Source: an uncultured Lachnospiraceae bacterium (GTDB lineage: Bacteria > Bacillota > Clostridia > Lachnospirales > Lachnospiraceae). From it: a stretch of 46,481 nucleotides of DNA. The position numbers and the translations under genes are program-made. Below the pieces are notes generated by a model. The model was not told the DNA's origin, searched no databases, and worked only from the letters and a program-made list of their open reading frames with translations. The stretch spans positions 1-46,481 of the forward strand of contig CACYPS010000032.1 of the NCBI GenBank assembly GCA_902776305.1. The letters run 5' to 3'. Each line of letters begins with the position of its first letter. The stretch's first letter is position 1. Shown here in pieces: positions 23,838 through 31,744 of the stretch.

Positions 23838-24113
23838 ATGAATCGAAGTAAATCCCCACCAGTGAATCTGGAAAAATACCTGGAAGGTAAAAGACACCGC
23901 TTTTGCACTTACGCTCAGGGTGCAAGGCTTTACGCAATGGCGTACTGGTCCTTTGTCACCATGGCCAAGCAGGCAGGGGCCAACATCAAGCTCAGGAAAA
24001 CAGCTTTAGTAGATCTGGATATACTTGATGACTACATCGAAAATGAATGCAACGAAGAAAGAGAGGATGCCTTCTCTTGGAATGATGACCATAAATGCTC
24101 TGGCTTGTGCTGA
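23838..24113 (+). pseudogene. DUF6462 protein fused out of frame to parA remnant
   Basis: The first ~75 residues (FCTYAQGARLYAMAYWSFVT, AGANIKLRKTALVDLDILDD) are a complete-looking DUF6462 excisionase-like protein. After about 24065 the DNA is parA sequence, read here in a wrong frame (SWNDDHKCSGLC), so the C-terminus is foreign. The junction shows a deletion that joined this gene to the middle of parA. Confidence 0.65.
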
Positions 24114-24486
24114 CAGCGTACTTATTCCGGTACAGGCCGCATATCTTCCTGTAAAGGGCCTTCAGCAGCTTATTAAGACCATAGGAAGAGTTAAGCGTCA
24201 GCTGAACCAGAAGCTGGAAATAGAGGGAATTCTCATCACTATGGTGGATAACAGAACCAATTATGCAAAAGATATATCGGCTCAGATCTACGAAGCGTAT
24301 TCATCCACCATAAATGTTTTTGAGACTGAGATCCCGCTTTCTGTGAGAGCCGCTGAGATTAGTGCTTCCGGAAGTAGTCTCTACGTCTATGATCCAAAAG
24401 GAAAAGCAGCATCGGCATATTCATCATTTATAAGGGAGGTAATAAATAATGGCACAAAGAGTTGGTCAGAAAGTAAAGCTGTCTAG
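24069..24486 (+). pseudogene. parA: ParA fragment (C-terminal half)
   Basis: Starting abruptly at PSLGMMTINALACADSVLIP, the frame covers the second half of ParA, including GILITMVDNRTNYAKDI and PLSVRAAEISASG, and overlaps the parB fragment. The Walker A and switch regions are missing. It resembles the parA at 13244-14026 but keeps more family-typical residues where they overlap. No start codon with a ribosome site; deletion remnant. Confidence 0.8.
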
Positions 24487-24787
24487 TATAGATGAGCTCC
24501 TCGGTGTTCCTAGCACCGAGGGGACTGTAGATCTCGATGTTATGACTATTTATCCCTTTGAGAATCATCCTTTTAAGGTTGTGGATGATGAAAAAATGGA
24601 TGAACTTGTGGAAAGTATCAAGGAAAGCGGAGTTCTTACTCCTGTTCTTGTTAGACCGGATGATGAAGGAACTTATGAGATGATTTCCGGACATAGAAGG
24701 CTCCACGCGGCTAAAAGAGCAGGACTTCGTAAGATTCCTGCAATCATCAAGGAAATGACAAATGATGATGCCACGATTGCCATATGA
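24449..24787 (+). pseudogene. parB: ParB fragment (N-terminal third)
   Basis: A 112-codon frame with a normal start (AGGGAGGTAATAAT upstream) that matches the ParB N domain: YPFENHPFKVVDDEKMDELV, then GTYEMISGHRRLHAAKRAG and KEMTNDDATIAI, where it stops at 24787 just before the expected TNLQR-type box. The helix-turn-helix and dimer domains are absent. The sequence after the stop belongs to unrelated DNA, so a deletion joined it to the next operon. Confidence 0.8.
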
Positions 24788-24857
24788 AACAATATCATTT
24801 ACAATAAATATGCAGTATTTATGCAACTTAGCGGAATATCATCAGCAGGAAATTGAG

Positions 24858-24891
24858 TCAGAAATCGTGTTTATGATTGTCTGATTTCTGA
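24858..24891 (+). promoter_or_regulatory. Inverted repeat upstream of the peptidase/exporter operon
   Basis: TCAGAAATC (24858-24866) and GATTTCTGA (24883-24891) form 9-bp arms 30 bp before the first gene. Possible operator; I see no convincing promoter boxes nearby, perhaps because the upstream parB deletion removed them. Confidence 0.4.
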
Positions 24892-24920
24892 AACATGAAT
24901 AAATATTAGGGAGTGTATTA

Positions 24921-25484
24921 ATGGATTCTGTTTTGTACAAACCAAGAAATGAATGGCTGCAAATTCAACTACGGCGTTACCGGGATGCTTTAGCTCTTAG
25001 CGGAAGTATGGTGATTGTTTTATCCGTTTGGGACATCATTAAACTATTTATCAGTTTCTTCCTGGGTGAAAATACGATTTCTGAAATCATTGAAAGCATT
25101 ATGGCTCAGGGTGCCTACGAAGTTGCCGGCGCCGGACATGAAAAAGTGATGAGAGCCTTATTATGGGCAGGCTTTATGGTTGTGATTCTGATTTTCAGTC
25201 TGGTCATTTTTTTGTTCCACTATTATATTGGCATGAGTGCATTCCGGACCGGACGTCAGACAGTGAAGAAGGATAAACGCTTTTACCTTACGCTGACGGT
25301 ATTCTGCGTAGTTGTGTCAGCGGTGCTGATCATATTGAACTCCATAAGTTTTATGACGTCCACAGATTCGAGTGCAAACGTTGATATAGCATTTTTCATC
25401 ATGGAAGTAACAGCATTTATAAACTATATTTTCATTTTATATGCGGCAGGAAAGATTAAAAAATTGGAAAAGGCGGGGGCGTGA
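24921..25484 (+). CDS. Membrane protein, four predicted helices
   Basis: A 187-aa protein behind AGGGAGTG. Hydrophobic segments at about 30-48, 80-105, 120-145 and 155-175 predict an integral membrane protein; the N-terminus carries a basic amphipathic stretch. I do not recognise the family. It is the first of eleven same-strand genes with gaps of 0-100 bp and is separated by 4 bp from the next, so it is presumably co-transcribed with the peptidase/exporter set. Confidence 0.65.
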   Translation: MDSVLYKPRNEWLQIQLRRYRDALALSGSMVIVLSVWDIIKLFISFFLGENTISEIIESIMAQGAYEVAGAGHEKVMRALLWAGFMVVILIFSLVIFLFHYYIGMSAFRTGRQTVKKDKRFYLTLTVFCVVVSAVLIILNSISFMTSTDSSANVDIAFFIMEVTAFINYIFILYAAGKIKKLEKAGA

Positions 25485-25488
25485 GGAA

Positions 25489-26019
25489 ATGACAGTTTGG
25501 CAGAAGCTTAGAAAAATCCTCTTGGGAATTGCTATGATCCTGATTGGAGCAGCCCTGTTCATCTTTGGAGAAGAAGCATATATGGCTATCATAGGTTTCT
25601 TTTCTCTGGCGCTTGAAATCATGGGGATTCGCATGCTCTGGTTTTACTTTAGGATGGCAAGGCATATGGTCGGCGGACGGAATATTCTTTTTCGAGGAAT
25701 ACTCTTCTTTGATTTTGGTGTGTTTACCGGTTCCCTTGTCTGGGTTCCCAGGATGTATGTACTTATTTATCTCGCAGGGACTCTGGCTTTTTCAGGTGCA
25801 GTGAACATAATTGGAGCCAATGAGGCCAGAGGAATTCAGAGTTCCTGGAAACTCAAGGCATTTGAAGGAACAGTAAAAGTGCTGATTGCGGTCTGCTGTC
25901 TGATCTTTATGAGAAGCGGAGCAAGAGTAGTGGATATCTGTGCTGTCGGTTTCATTTTCTCGGCAGTTATGAATATTGCTAATGCATTCCGCAGGCAGCA
26001 GGTTATTACGATAGATTAG
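25489..26019 (+). CDS. HdeD/DUF308-like membrane protein
   Basis: A 176-aa protein, started at 25489 (GTGAGGAA upstream). Six short hydrophobic helices with the repeated glycine pattern (ILLGIAMILIGAALFIF, FRGILFFDFGVFTGSLV, VLIAVCCLIFMRSGARVVDI) resemble the HdeD/DUF308 family, implicated in acid or envelope stress in other bacteria. Assignment is by pattern only. Second gene of the operon. Confidence 0.55.
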   Translation: MTVWQKLRKILLGIAMILIGAALFIFGEEAYMAIIGFFSLALEIMGIRMLWFYFRMARHMVGGRNILFRGILFFDFGVFTGSLVWVPRMYVLIYLAGTLAFSGAVNIIGANEARGIQSSWKLKAFEGTVKVLIAVCCLIFMRSGARVVDICAVGFIFSAVMNIANAFRRQQVITID

Positions 26020-26037
26020 TACAGGAGCAGAGACAAA

Positions 26038-27117
26038 ATGCAGGGAGATTTTCACTATTATGCAACCTACTGCGCTGCAGTGCTTGCAGGATACGATCAT
26101 AAAAACAGTGTCGATATTTGCCATGCAGCACAGCTTGTGGACCACTGCTCGCGCACCTGGCTGATAAAAGCCGGCGGCCCCACGCAGGCTGCCACAACAC
26201 AGCTTCAAGCTGAGCTTTTGCAGGCAAGGACTGATCCGATAGGGCTGTGCGATATAATAAGGATCTGGTCTTCTTTTCATTTCCTGCCGAGGGATCTGTA
26301 TGCTGATATCAACATGGGCTCACAGAACTATAAAGACAAATACCGCCTTATATGCGGGCCAAATGGCAATCTGCTTGTCGATACGGTTAAGCTTGCAAAG
26401 GGAAAAGGGACAGAAGCCGCAGGCATAGCGATGCATGTACTGGCAGACACCTGGGCACATACTTATTTTGCAGGTACACCGTCCCTTGTTATCAATAATA
26501 CGAACTGGTATTTTTATGAACTATTTCCGAGGGATGACGGGGAACCAGAACGCAGGCAGATAAAGTTCTCACATAACCCTTCTGCTTCGGAGGATGTGGA
26601 CAAGCCGGTATATGTTGGAAGCGTATACCAGTCAGATGAGAATTCAATCATGAATCTCGGTCATGGACGAGCAGGACATCTGCCTGACTACAGTTATATC
26701 CGGTATGTTTATTTGCCTGCCTGGGGCGGCTATAAAGAAATCGTGAAGGACAATCCTTATGACTATGAGCACGCATTTGCTCAGATGGTATATGCCCTAG
26801 GCTACCTTAACGGTGGGAGGGATGAGTTTGAAAAAGAGACCTATGCCACAGATAAGATTGCTCTACACATTGAAAGAATCCGGGAAATAATTACCAAAAG
26901 GCAGGTTGATGCTTCTAAAGACTGGAAGGCTTTTGGCGAAAGTCTTTCCGGAGAGACGATTCCGGATTTTGATAAGGACGAACATATAGCGGAATACAAA
27001 GCAGGAAATAGAGAAGATACATACCTGGGACGGTTTTTTCAAGCTGCTATTTCCCAGAAAAAAATGGTGTCATCAAGGATCATGGAATCAGGCAACCGTC
27101 TTGCAGGATTGGTATAG
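26038..27117 (+). CDS. DUF6765-family protein
   Basis: A 359-aa soluble-looking protein with no signal peptide. It opens MQGDFHYYATYCAAVLAGY and has AAQLVDHCSRTWLIKAGG and IAMHVLADTWAHTYFAG, features I associate with the DUF6765 family. Several conserved histidine/aspartate pairs (FHYYA, MHVLADTWAH, DYEHAFAQM) suggest a metal-binding hydrolase-like helical fold, but no activity is established. Third gene of the operon, 18 bp after the previous one. Confidence 0.65.
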   Translation: MQGDFHYYATYCAAVLAGYDHKNSVDICHAAQLVDHCSRTWLIKAGGPTQAATTQLQAELLQARTDPIGLCDIIRIWSSFHFLPRDLYADINMGSQNYKDKYRLICGPNGNLLVDTVKLAKGKGTEAAGIAMHVLADTWAHTYFAGTPSLVINNTNWYFYELFPRDDGEPERRQIKFSHNPSASEDVDKPVYVGSVYQSDENSIMNLGHGRAGHLPDYSYIRYVYLPAWGGYKEIVKDNPYDYEHAFAQMVYALGYLNGGRDEFEKETYATDKIALHIERIREIITKRQVDASKDWKAFGESLSGETIPDFDKDEHIAEYKAGNREDTYLGRFFQAAISQKKMVSSRIMESGNRLAGLV

Positions 27118-27204
27118 CTTAAATAGGAAATAGTGGACTTCGCGGAATTGATCAAGCTTCTTATGAAACAGCAGTAATAAATCAGATAAGAGAAAGGATA
27201 GCTA

Positions 27205-29370
27205 ATGAGAAACAAAGAATGGAGCGTATTCAGAAAAACTACAGCTGTGATTCTTACAGCTACTTTGGTGGTCATATCTGCGGGCTGTGGAAAAGGCGGG
27301 AACGCGGCTGAATCTTATCTATCGAATGAGGATGGCTCTGGTTCTGTTCCTTCCGGAATTCCCGGGGGAGGAAAATGGGTTGATTCTGACGTTGTATTCA
27401 CAGTCAGGTCTGAGGATAATATACGTTTTCAGGATGATTTTGCAGCGGCTGCCAATAAAGATTATATTGCATCTGCTGTTCTGGACCCCGCATATGAAGA
27501 GGCCAGTATATTTCTTGATGCAAATAAGCTGATGTATGAAAGATATATGGAGATTGCTTCTGATGAGGCTATGTCAGGTGATAATGCAGAAAGATATAAA
27601 GCATTGGTTAAACTGTATTCTGATTGGGATGAGCGAAACAAGCTTGGAGTAAAGCCTCTTGAAAAGTATATTTCGGATATACAGAGCATATCCTCTATAA
27701 GTGAACTTACGCAGTACCAGGGGAACACTACGAGAAATCCCTTTGGGCTGGGGCTGTTAAATCCGGAAGCTGTGAGTACACAATTGCAGTTCCCGGACAA
27801 GAGCACGTTAAAGCTTCAGGCTCCAAAGCTCTCTCTGGGGTCTAATTCCTCATATGTGGAGTATACAAGCAATACATTAGCAGCTAAAGAAAAAAACGAT
27901 GATGTAATCTTCTATTTCCTTGGAAGGCTTGATTTTTCTGAAAAAGAGATCAAGGCTATCCTGAAAGGCAATTACCGTATAGAGACTTTTATCGCAAGAA
28001 ACAGTAATATCGAAAACTTCGGTGTTGGGGAGATGTTTACACAGGCTCAGAACACCAGGGAAGGGCTGAAGACTTTACAAGGGGATTATCCGCTTTTACA
28101 GATATTGGATAGCAGAGGCTATTTGAAATGTGACAGCTTTTATGTGGATTATTCCTATCTGCAGTCCTTACATAAGATCTATACCGAAAAGAACCTTGAA
28201 GATATCAAGTCATTCCTCATTGTACAGACCATTGATTCAGTTAAATACCTTCTCGACCGCGAATCATATGAAAAGATGGTTAAGCTGTATATGAACGGCG
28301 CTGATAACTATGAGGGAATTTCAGATAGCCAGAATAGTGTCCTTTTTAGAAATGACATTAAGATCTGTGGCTTTTTACCATTGCTGGATACTTTGTATCT
28401 GGAAAAATATTATACAGATGACGAAAAAATAGCTAAGATAAATGAATTTACAAGTGCACTGATAAAGGCGTATGCACAAATACTGGATGAAGAAGACTGG
28501 ATGTCAGAAGAAACAAGGACAGCTGCAAAGGGGAAGCTGCAAAATATGGCTTTGCATCTTGTAAAGCCTGATAATATCGCCGATTATTCAGCTGCGGACA
28601 TAAAGTCCTATGAAGAAGGAGGAAATCTTGTAGAAGCTGCTGCTGAGGGCAGACGGATGATAGAAACTCACATGGCAGTTAAAAGCGCTGATTCAAATTG
28701 GGATAGATATAAATGGGATATTTACGATGCTTCCAGAACTACTACCGAAGTCAATTGTGTGTACTATTGCAACGAAAATGGCATCTATATAATGGCGGGA
28801 TATCTGGCTATGTGCGATGCTGCTTTTGGAGAAGATGCATCACTTGAGCAGTTTGCAGGCATCGTAGGAACTACGATTGGCCATGAGATAACCCATGGAT
28901 TTGATTCAAACGGAACAAAGTTTGATCTTTACGGGCGTCAGTTTGATGATGATAAAATCCCCATTGATTGGATGACACCACAGGACAGGTCAAAGATGGA
29001 TGAAAAAGCATCAAAGCTGGCAGGATACTTCTCACTGGCAAGGCCGATTCCGGGGCAGCAGAAGGTAAATGGAAATGCCGTAAAAGATGAGGCTATTGCT
29101 GATATGGGAGGTGTCAAATCAGTACTTTATGCGGTAAGGGAAATACCTGATTTTGATTATGATGAGTTTTTCAGAGCCTTTGCAAGGCAATATGCGGAGC
29201 AGACAACTGAGGAAAATGAACTTGATACCATGAAAAGCGACATGCATCCGCTTCCGTTCCACAGGGTAAATATTGTTCTTCAGCAATTTGATGAATTTAT
29301 AGAAACCTATGATATAAAGCCGGGAGATGGAATGTACTTAAGCCCGGAAAAAAGAGTCAATGTCTGGTGA
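27205..29370 (+). CDS. M13-family metallopeptidase lipoprotein, copy 1
   Basis: A 721-aa surface peptidase of the neprilysin/PepO (M13) family. Lipobox SAGC gives lipidated C28. The M13 N-domain fills about 75-500 and the catalytic domain about 525-721: zinc motif HEITH (560-564) in GTTIGHEITHGFD, third ligand E629 in DEAIADMGG, and substrate-binding NCVYYCNENG upstream. The C-terminus MHPLPFHRVNIVLQQFDEF is a standard end, lacking the usual CXXW. M13 enzymes cut oligopeptides of up to about 40 residues. Here it is anchored outside the membrane next to an ABC exporter and a second M13 enzyme, so it probably degrades or matures extracellular peptides. Confidence 0.9.
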   Translation: MRNKEWSVFRKTTAVILTATLVVISAGCGKGGNAAESYLSNEDGSGSVPSGIPGGGKWVDSDVVFTVRSEDNIRFQDDFAAAANKDYIASAVLDPAYEEASIFLDANKLMYERYMEIASDEAMSGDNAERYKALVKLYSDWDERNKLGVKPLEKYISDIQSISSISELTQYQGNTTRNPFGLGLLNPEAVSTQLQFPDKSTLKLQAPKLSLGSNSSYVEYTSNTLAAKEKNDDVIFYFLGRLDFSEKEIKAILKGNYRIETFIARNSNIENFGVGEMFTQAQNTREGLKTLQGDYPLLQILDSRGYLKCDSFYVDYSYLQSLHKIYTEKNLEDIKSFLIVQTIDSVKYLLDRESYEKMVKLYMNGADNYEGISDSQNSVLFRNDIKICGFLPLLDTLYLEKYYTDDEKIAKINEFTSALIKAYAQILDEEDWMSEETRTAAKGKLQNMALHLVKPDNIADYSAADIKSYEEGGNLVEAAAEGRRMIETHMAVKSADSNWDRYKWDIYDASRTTTEVNCVYYCNENGIYIMAGYLAMCDAAFGEDASLEQFAGIVGTTIGHEITHGFDSNGTKFDLYGRQFDDDKIPIDWMTPQDRSKMDEKASKLAGYFSLARPIPGQQKVNGNAVKDEAIADMGGVKSVLYAVREIPDFDYDEFFRAFARQYAEQTTEENELDTMKSDMHPLPFHRVNIVLQQFDEFIETYDIKPGDGMYLSPEKRVNVW

Positions 29371-29394
29371 TATCTGTTAGGAAGGAGACAAACT

Positions 29395-30240
29395 ATGGGA
29401 TCAGAGACTTCAAATGCAGCAATAAGGCTTGATAACATAATCAAAAGCTATGGTAAACATGACGTACTTAAAGGTGTCACCATGCAGGTGAATAAGGGAG
29501 ATATCTACGGCCTGGTAGGCAAGAACGGAGCAGGTAAAACCACTATTTTTAAGATGATTCTGGGACTGTCAGAATACACTTCAGGCAATGTTTCCATAGC
29601 CGGTTCCCGGAACCGAAAAGAGCTGTTTGCAAACAGATCAAAGGTAGGCTTCTTTGTCGGATCCAATTTTTATGGTTATCTTTCCGGCAGGGCGAACCTC
29701 GAATACTACGCAGCAGCTAAGGGGCTTAAGGGAAAAGCGTTAAAGGAGGAAGTGGACCGTGTTCTAAAGGTTGTTGGTCTTGTAGACGGTAAGGAAAAGC
29801 AGAAAGCTAAGGGCTATTCCCTTGGAATGAAACAGCGTCTCGGAATAGGCAATGCAATCCTTGGTAATCCGGATATTCTCATTCTGGATGAGCCGACCAA
29901 CGGTCTTGATCCTCAGGGAATAGCAGATATTCGTCATATGATACGGCGGTTTAGAGATGAGTTTGGCATGACAGTCATAGTTTCAAGCCATATTCTGGGA
30001 GAACTGGAAAATACCGCGGACCGTTTCGGTATAGTACATGAAGGCGTTATAGCAAAAGAAATCACACAGGAGGACCTTTCTGCAAAGCGCCCGGAAGTGG
30101 AACTTACAGTCTCAGCCGGAAATTTGGAAAGAGCTAAAAGTATTCTTGCAGAGAATGGTATTGATATTCTTAAAGAAGGAAAAGAGAAAGTTACTCTGGA
30201 AGATTATTACTTTGAACTCATTGGAGGATCTGCAGAATGA
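29395..30240 (+). CDS. ABC transporter ATPase (BcrA/LanF-like)
   Basis: A 281-aa ATPase: Walker A GKNGAGKT (about 43-50), ABC signature YSLGMKQRLGIG, Walker B ILILDEPTNGLDPQG and the H-loop SSHIL. The signature variant SLGMKQRLGI and the overall size match the BcrA/LanF group that powers export of peptide antibiotics for self-protection. It overlaps the first permease gene by 4 nt. With two about 245-aa permeases it makes a LanFEG-like transporter. RBS GAAGGAGAC precedes it. Confidence 0.9.
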   Translation: MGSETSNAAIRLDNIIKSYGKHDVLKGVTMQVNKGDIYGLVGKNGAGKTTIFKMILGLSEYTSGNVSIAGSRNRKELFANRSKVGFFVGSNFYGYLSGRANLEYYAAAKGLKGKALKEEVDRVLKVVGLVDGKEKQKAKGYSLGMKQRLGIGNAILGNPDILILDEPTNGLDPQGIADIRHMIRRFRDEFGMTVIVSSHILGELENTADRFGIVHEGVIAKEITQEDLSAKRPEVELTVSAGNLERAKSILAENGIDILKEGKEKVTLEDYYFELIGGSAE

Positions 30241-30968
30241 GAAATTTGTTAAGAGCGGATTTGAAGCGCATCTTTCGGGTTGGTCTTATTTATATAGGGC
30301 TTTTGCTGGCACTGATCTATATTTCATATACGGTGCTTGAAGGTGTTGTAAATGATGGCTCAATCGGACTGGTCAGAGGTGTACAGAAGTCGCTTAGCGG
30401 GGCGCCTATAGCTCTTTTTATTGTTTTTCCCACTTTCTATGCTGTTTTTGCTCATGAGCTTTCCTCAAAGTCCATGCAGGCTGTACTTGGTCATGGCATA
30501 ACAAGGGATAAGCTCATAGTTGCAAAGCTTCTTGATGCGGCAATTGTACTTCTTTGCGTGTACCTGGTCATCATTGCGGTAACCCTTGTAGTAATAAACG
30601 GAGAATCAGCAATTATATTAAGCTCGCAGCAGCAGACGAACCTTGTTATTTTTATCATACTGAGGTGGCTTAGACATTTTGGCTACATTGTCTTTTCAGC
30701 TATGATCATGTACATTTCAGGCTCCACGGTTCTTGGTATAGTCGCTTGTGTAGCATTTACGGTTGTGTTTAGACTTGTGTTTAACATGATAGAATTTTTT
30801 TCCTCACTGTCATTATATGACTATACCTTTGATGGTCTTTTGGACTGGGCATATACCGGAATAGAGATGGAAGCTTTCCCGTGGCAGCTTCTTCCGGCAG
30901 CCTGCTATCTCTTGGCTGCACTGGCGATCACTACCTATTTCTTCCGGAGAAAGGAGTTTGACTTTTGA
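30237..30968 (+). CDS. ABC transporter permease 1 (ABC-2 type)
   Basis: A 243-aa permease with about six transmembrane helices, overlapping the ATPase by 4 nt. It contains the pattern FAHELSSKSMQAVLGHGITR, then KLIVAKLLDAAIVLL, which corresponds to the LanE/LanG-type loop (Dxxx..S..Q..GRGISR) seen also in the partner permease. Size and position equal LanE in lantibiotic immunity transporters. Likely forms a heterodimer with the following permease. Confidence 0.84.
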   Translation: MRNLLRADLKRIFRVGLIYIGLLLALIYISYTVLEGVVNDGSIGLVRGVQKSLSGAPIALFIVFPTFYAVFAHELSSKSMQAVLGHGITRDKLIVAKLLDAAIVLLCVYLVIIAVTLVVINGESAIILSSQQQTNLVIFIILRWLRHFGYIVFSAMIMYISGSTVLGIVACVAFTVVFRLVFNMIEFFSSLSLYDYTFDGLLDWAYTGIEMEAFPWQLLPAACYLLAALAITTYFFRRKEFDF

Positions 30969-31711
30969 AAAATCTTATTTTGGCAGATGTAAAAAGAATA
31001 CTAAGAAAGCCGGCATATTGGATTGTGCTTGCAATATGTCTGTTAATTTCGTTTTTCTGGACCTTGGGTGCAAAAAGAAATGGAACCGTAAGCGGCCTTA
31101 CTTTTGCCACTAATCAGGGAACTGCTATAAATACAATGAATCTTTTTATAGGGATTGCTATTTATGTGAGCGTCTACGCCGATGAGTTTTCGTCTAATTC
31201 TATGCAGTGCCTTATTGGAAGAGGAATTTCAAGAAAAAGACTCCTTATCGCCAAGTTCATTAACTGCGTGATCATCACCTTTATTTCTTATGGAATCTAT
31301 GCCCTTTTTATCACCTTAACAGGTCTGATAATGGGCGCAAACATGAATATGTCAGAGAGCAGCTTTTTGTACAGTACGATATTGACCAATGCTTTTCTTA
31401 TCCTGGGTTATGCAACCATATCCATGATTATTCTTTTCTGGAGTAAGAATGTTGCCTATGCAACTTTGGTGGATGCATTTCTTCTTTTTGCGGGAGATAC
31501 ACTGCTGAGCGGCCTGAATATGATTCCGGTGATAAAATTCTGGCATATAGACAGGCACGTTTTTTCACATGCCCTTGCATGTGCCAAAGTAGATCTGCTT
31601 CTAACTGGTGGAACAGCAATATTTACACTCCTTTGGCACGTTGCAAAAATCTGTGTTATTTCGATTATTCTGGCATATCTGCTCTTTAGGAAAAAAGAGC
31701 TGGATTTCTGA
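30965..31711 (+). CDS. ABC transporter permease 2 (ABC-2 type)
   Basis: A 248-aa permease, overlapping permease 1 by 4 nt. Six predicted helices and the shared loop YADEFSSNSMQCLIGRGISR, homologous to the same loop in permease 1 (tandem paralogues). With the ATPase it forms an exporter similar to LanFEG, which removes lantibiotics from the membrane. No start ATG: the ORF opens with TTG 30965 within the overlap (GGAG upstream), which is plausible for coupled translation. Confidence 0.84.
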   Translation: MKNLILADVKRILRKPAYWIVLAICLLISFFWTLGAKRNGTVSGLTFATNQGTAINTMNLFIGIAIYVSVYADEFSSNSMQCLIGRGISRKRLLIAKFINCVIITFISYGIYALFITLTGLIMGANMNMSESSFLYSTILTNAFLILGYATISMIILFWSKNVAYATLVDAFLLFAGDTLLSGLNMIPVIKFWHIDRHVFSHALACAKVDLLLTGGTAIFTLLWHVAKICVISIILAYLLFRKKELDF

Positions 31712-31744
31712 TTTTTATTGGCGGAGAAGAAAGGAATTTCAAGC

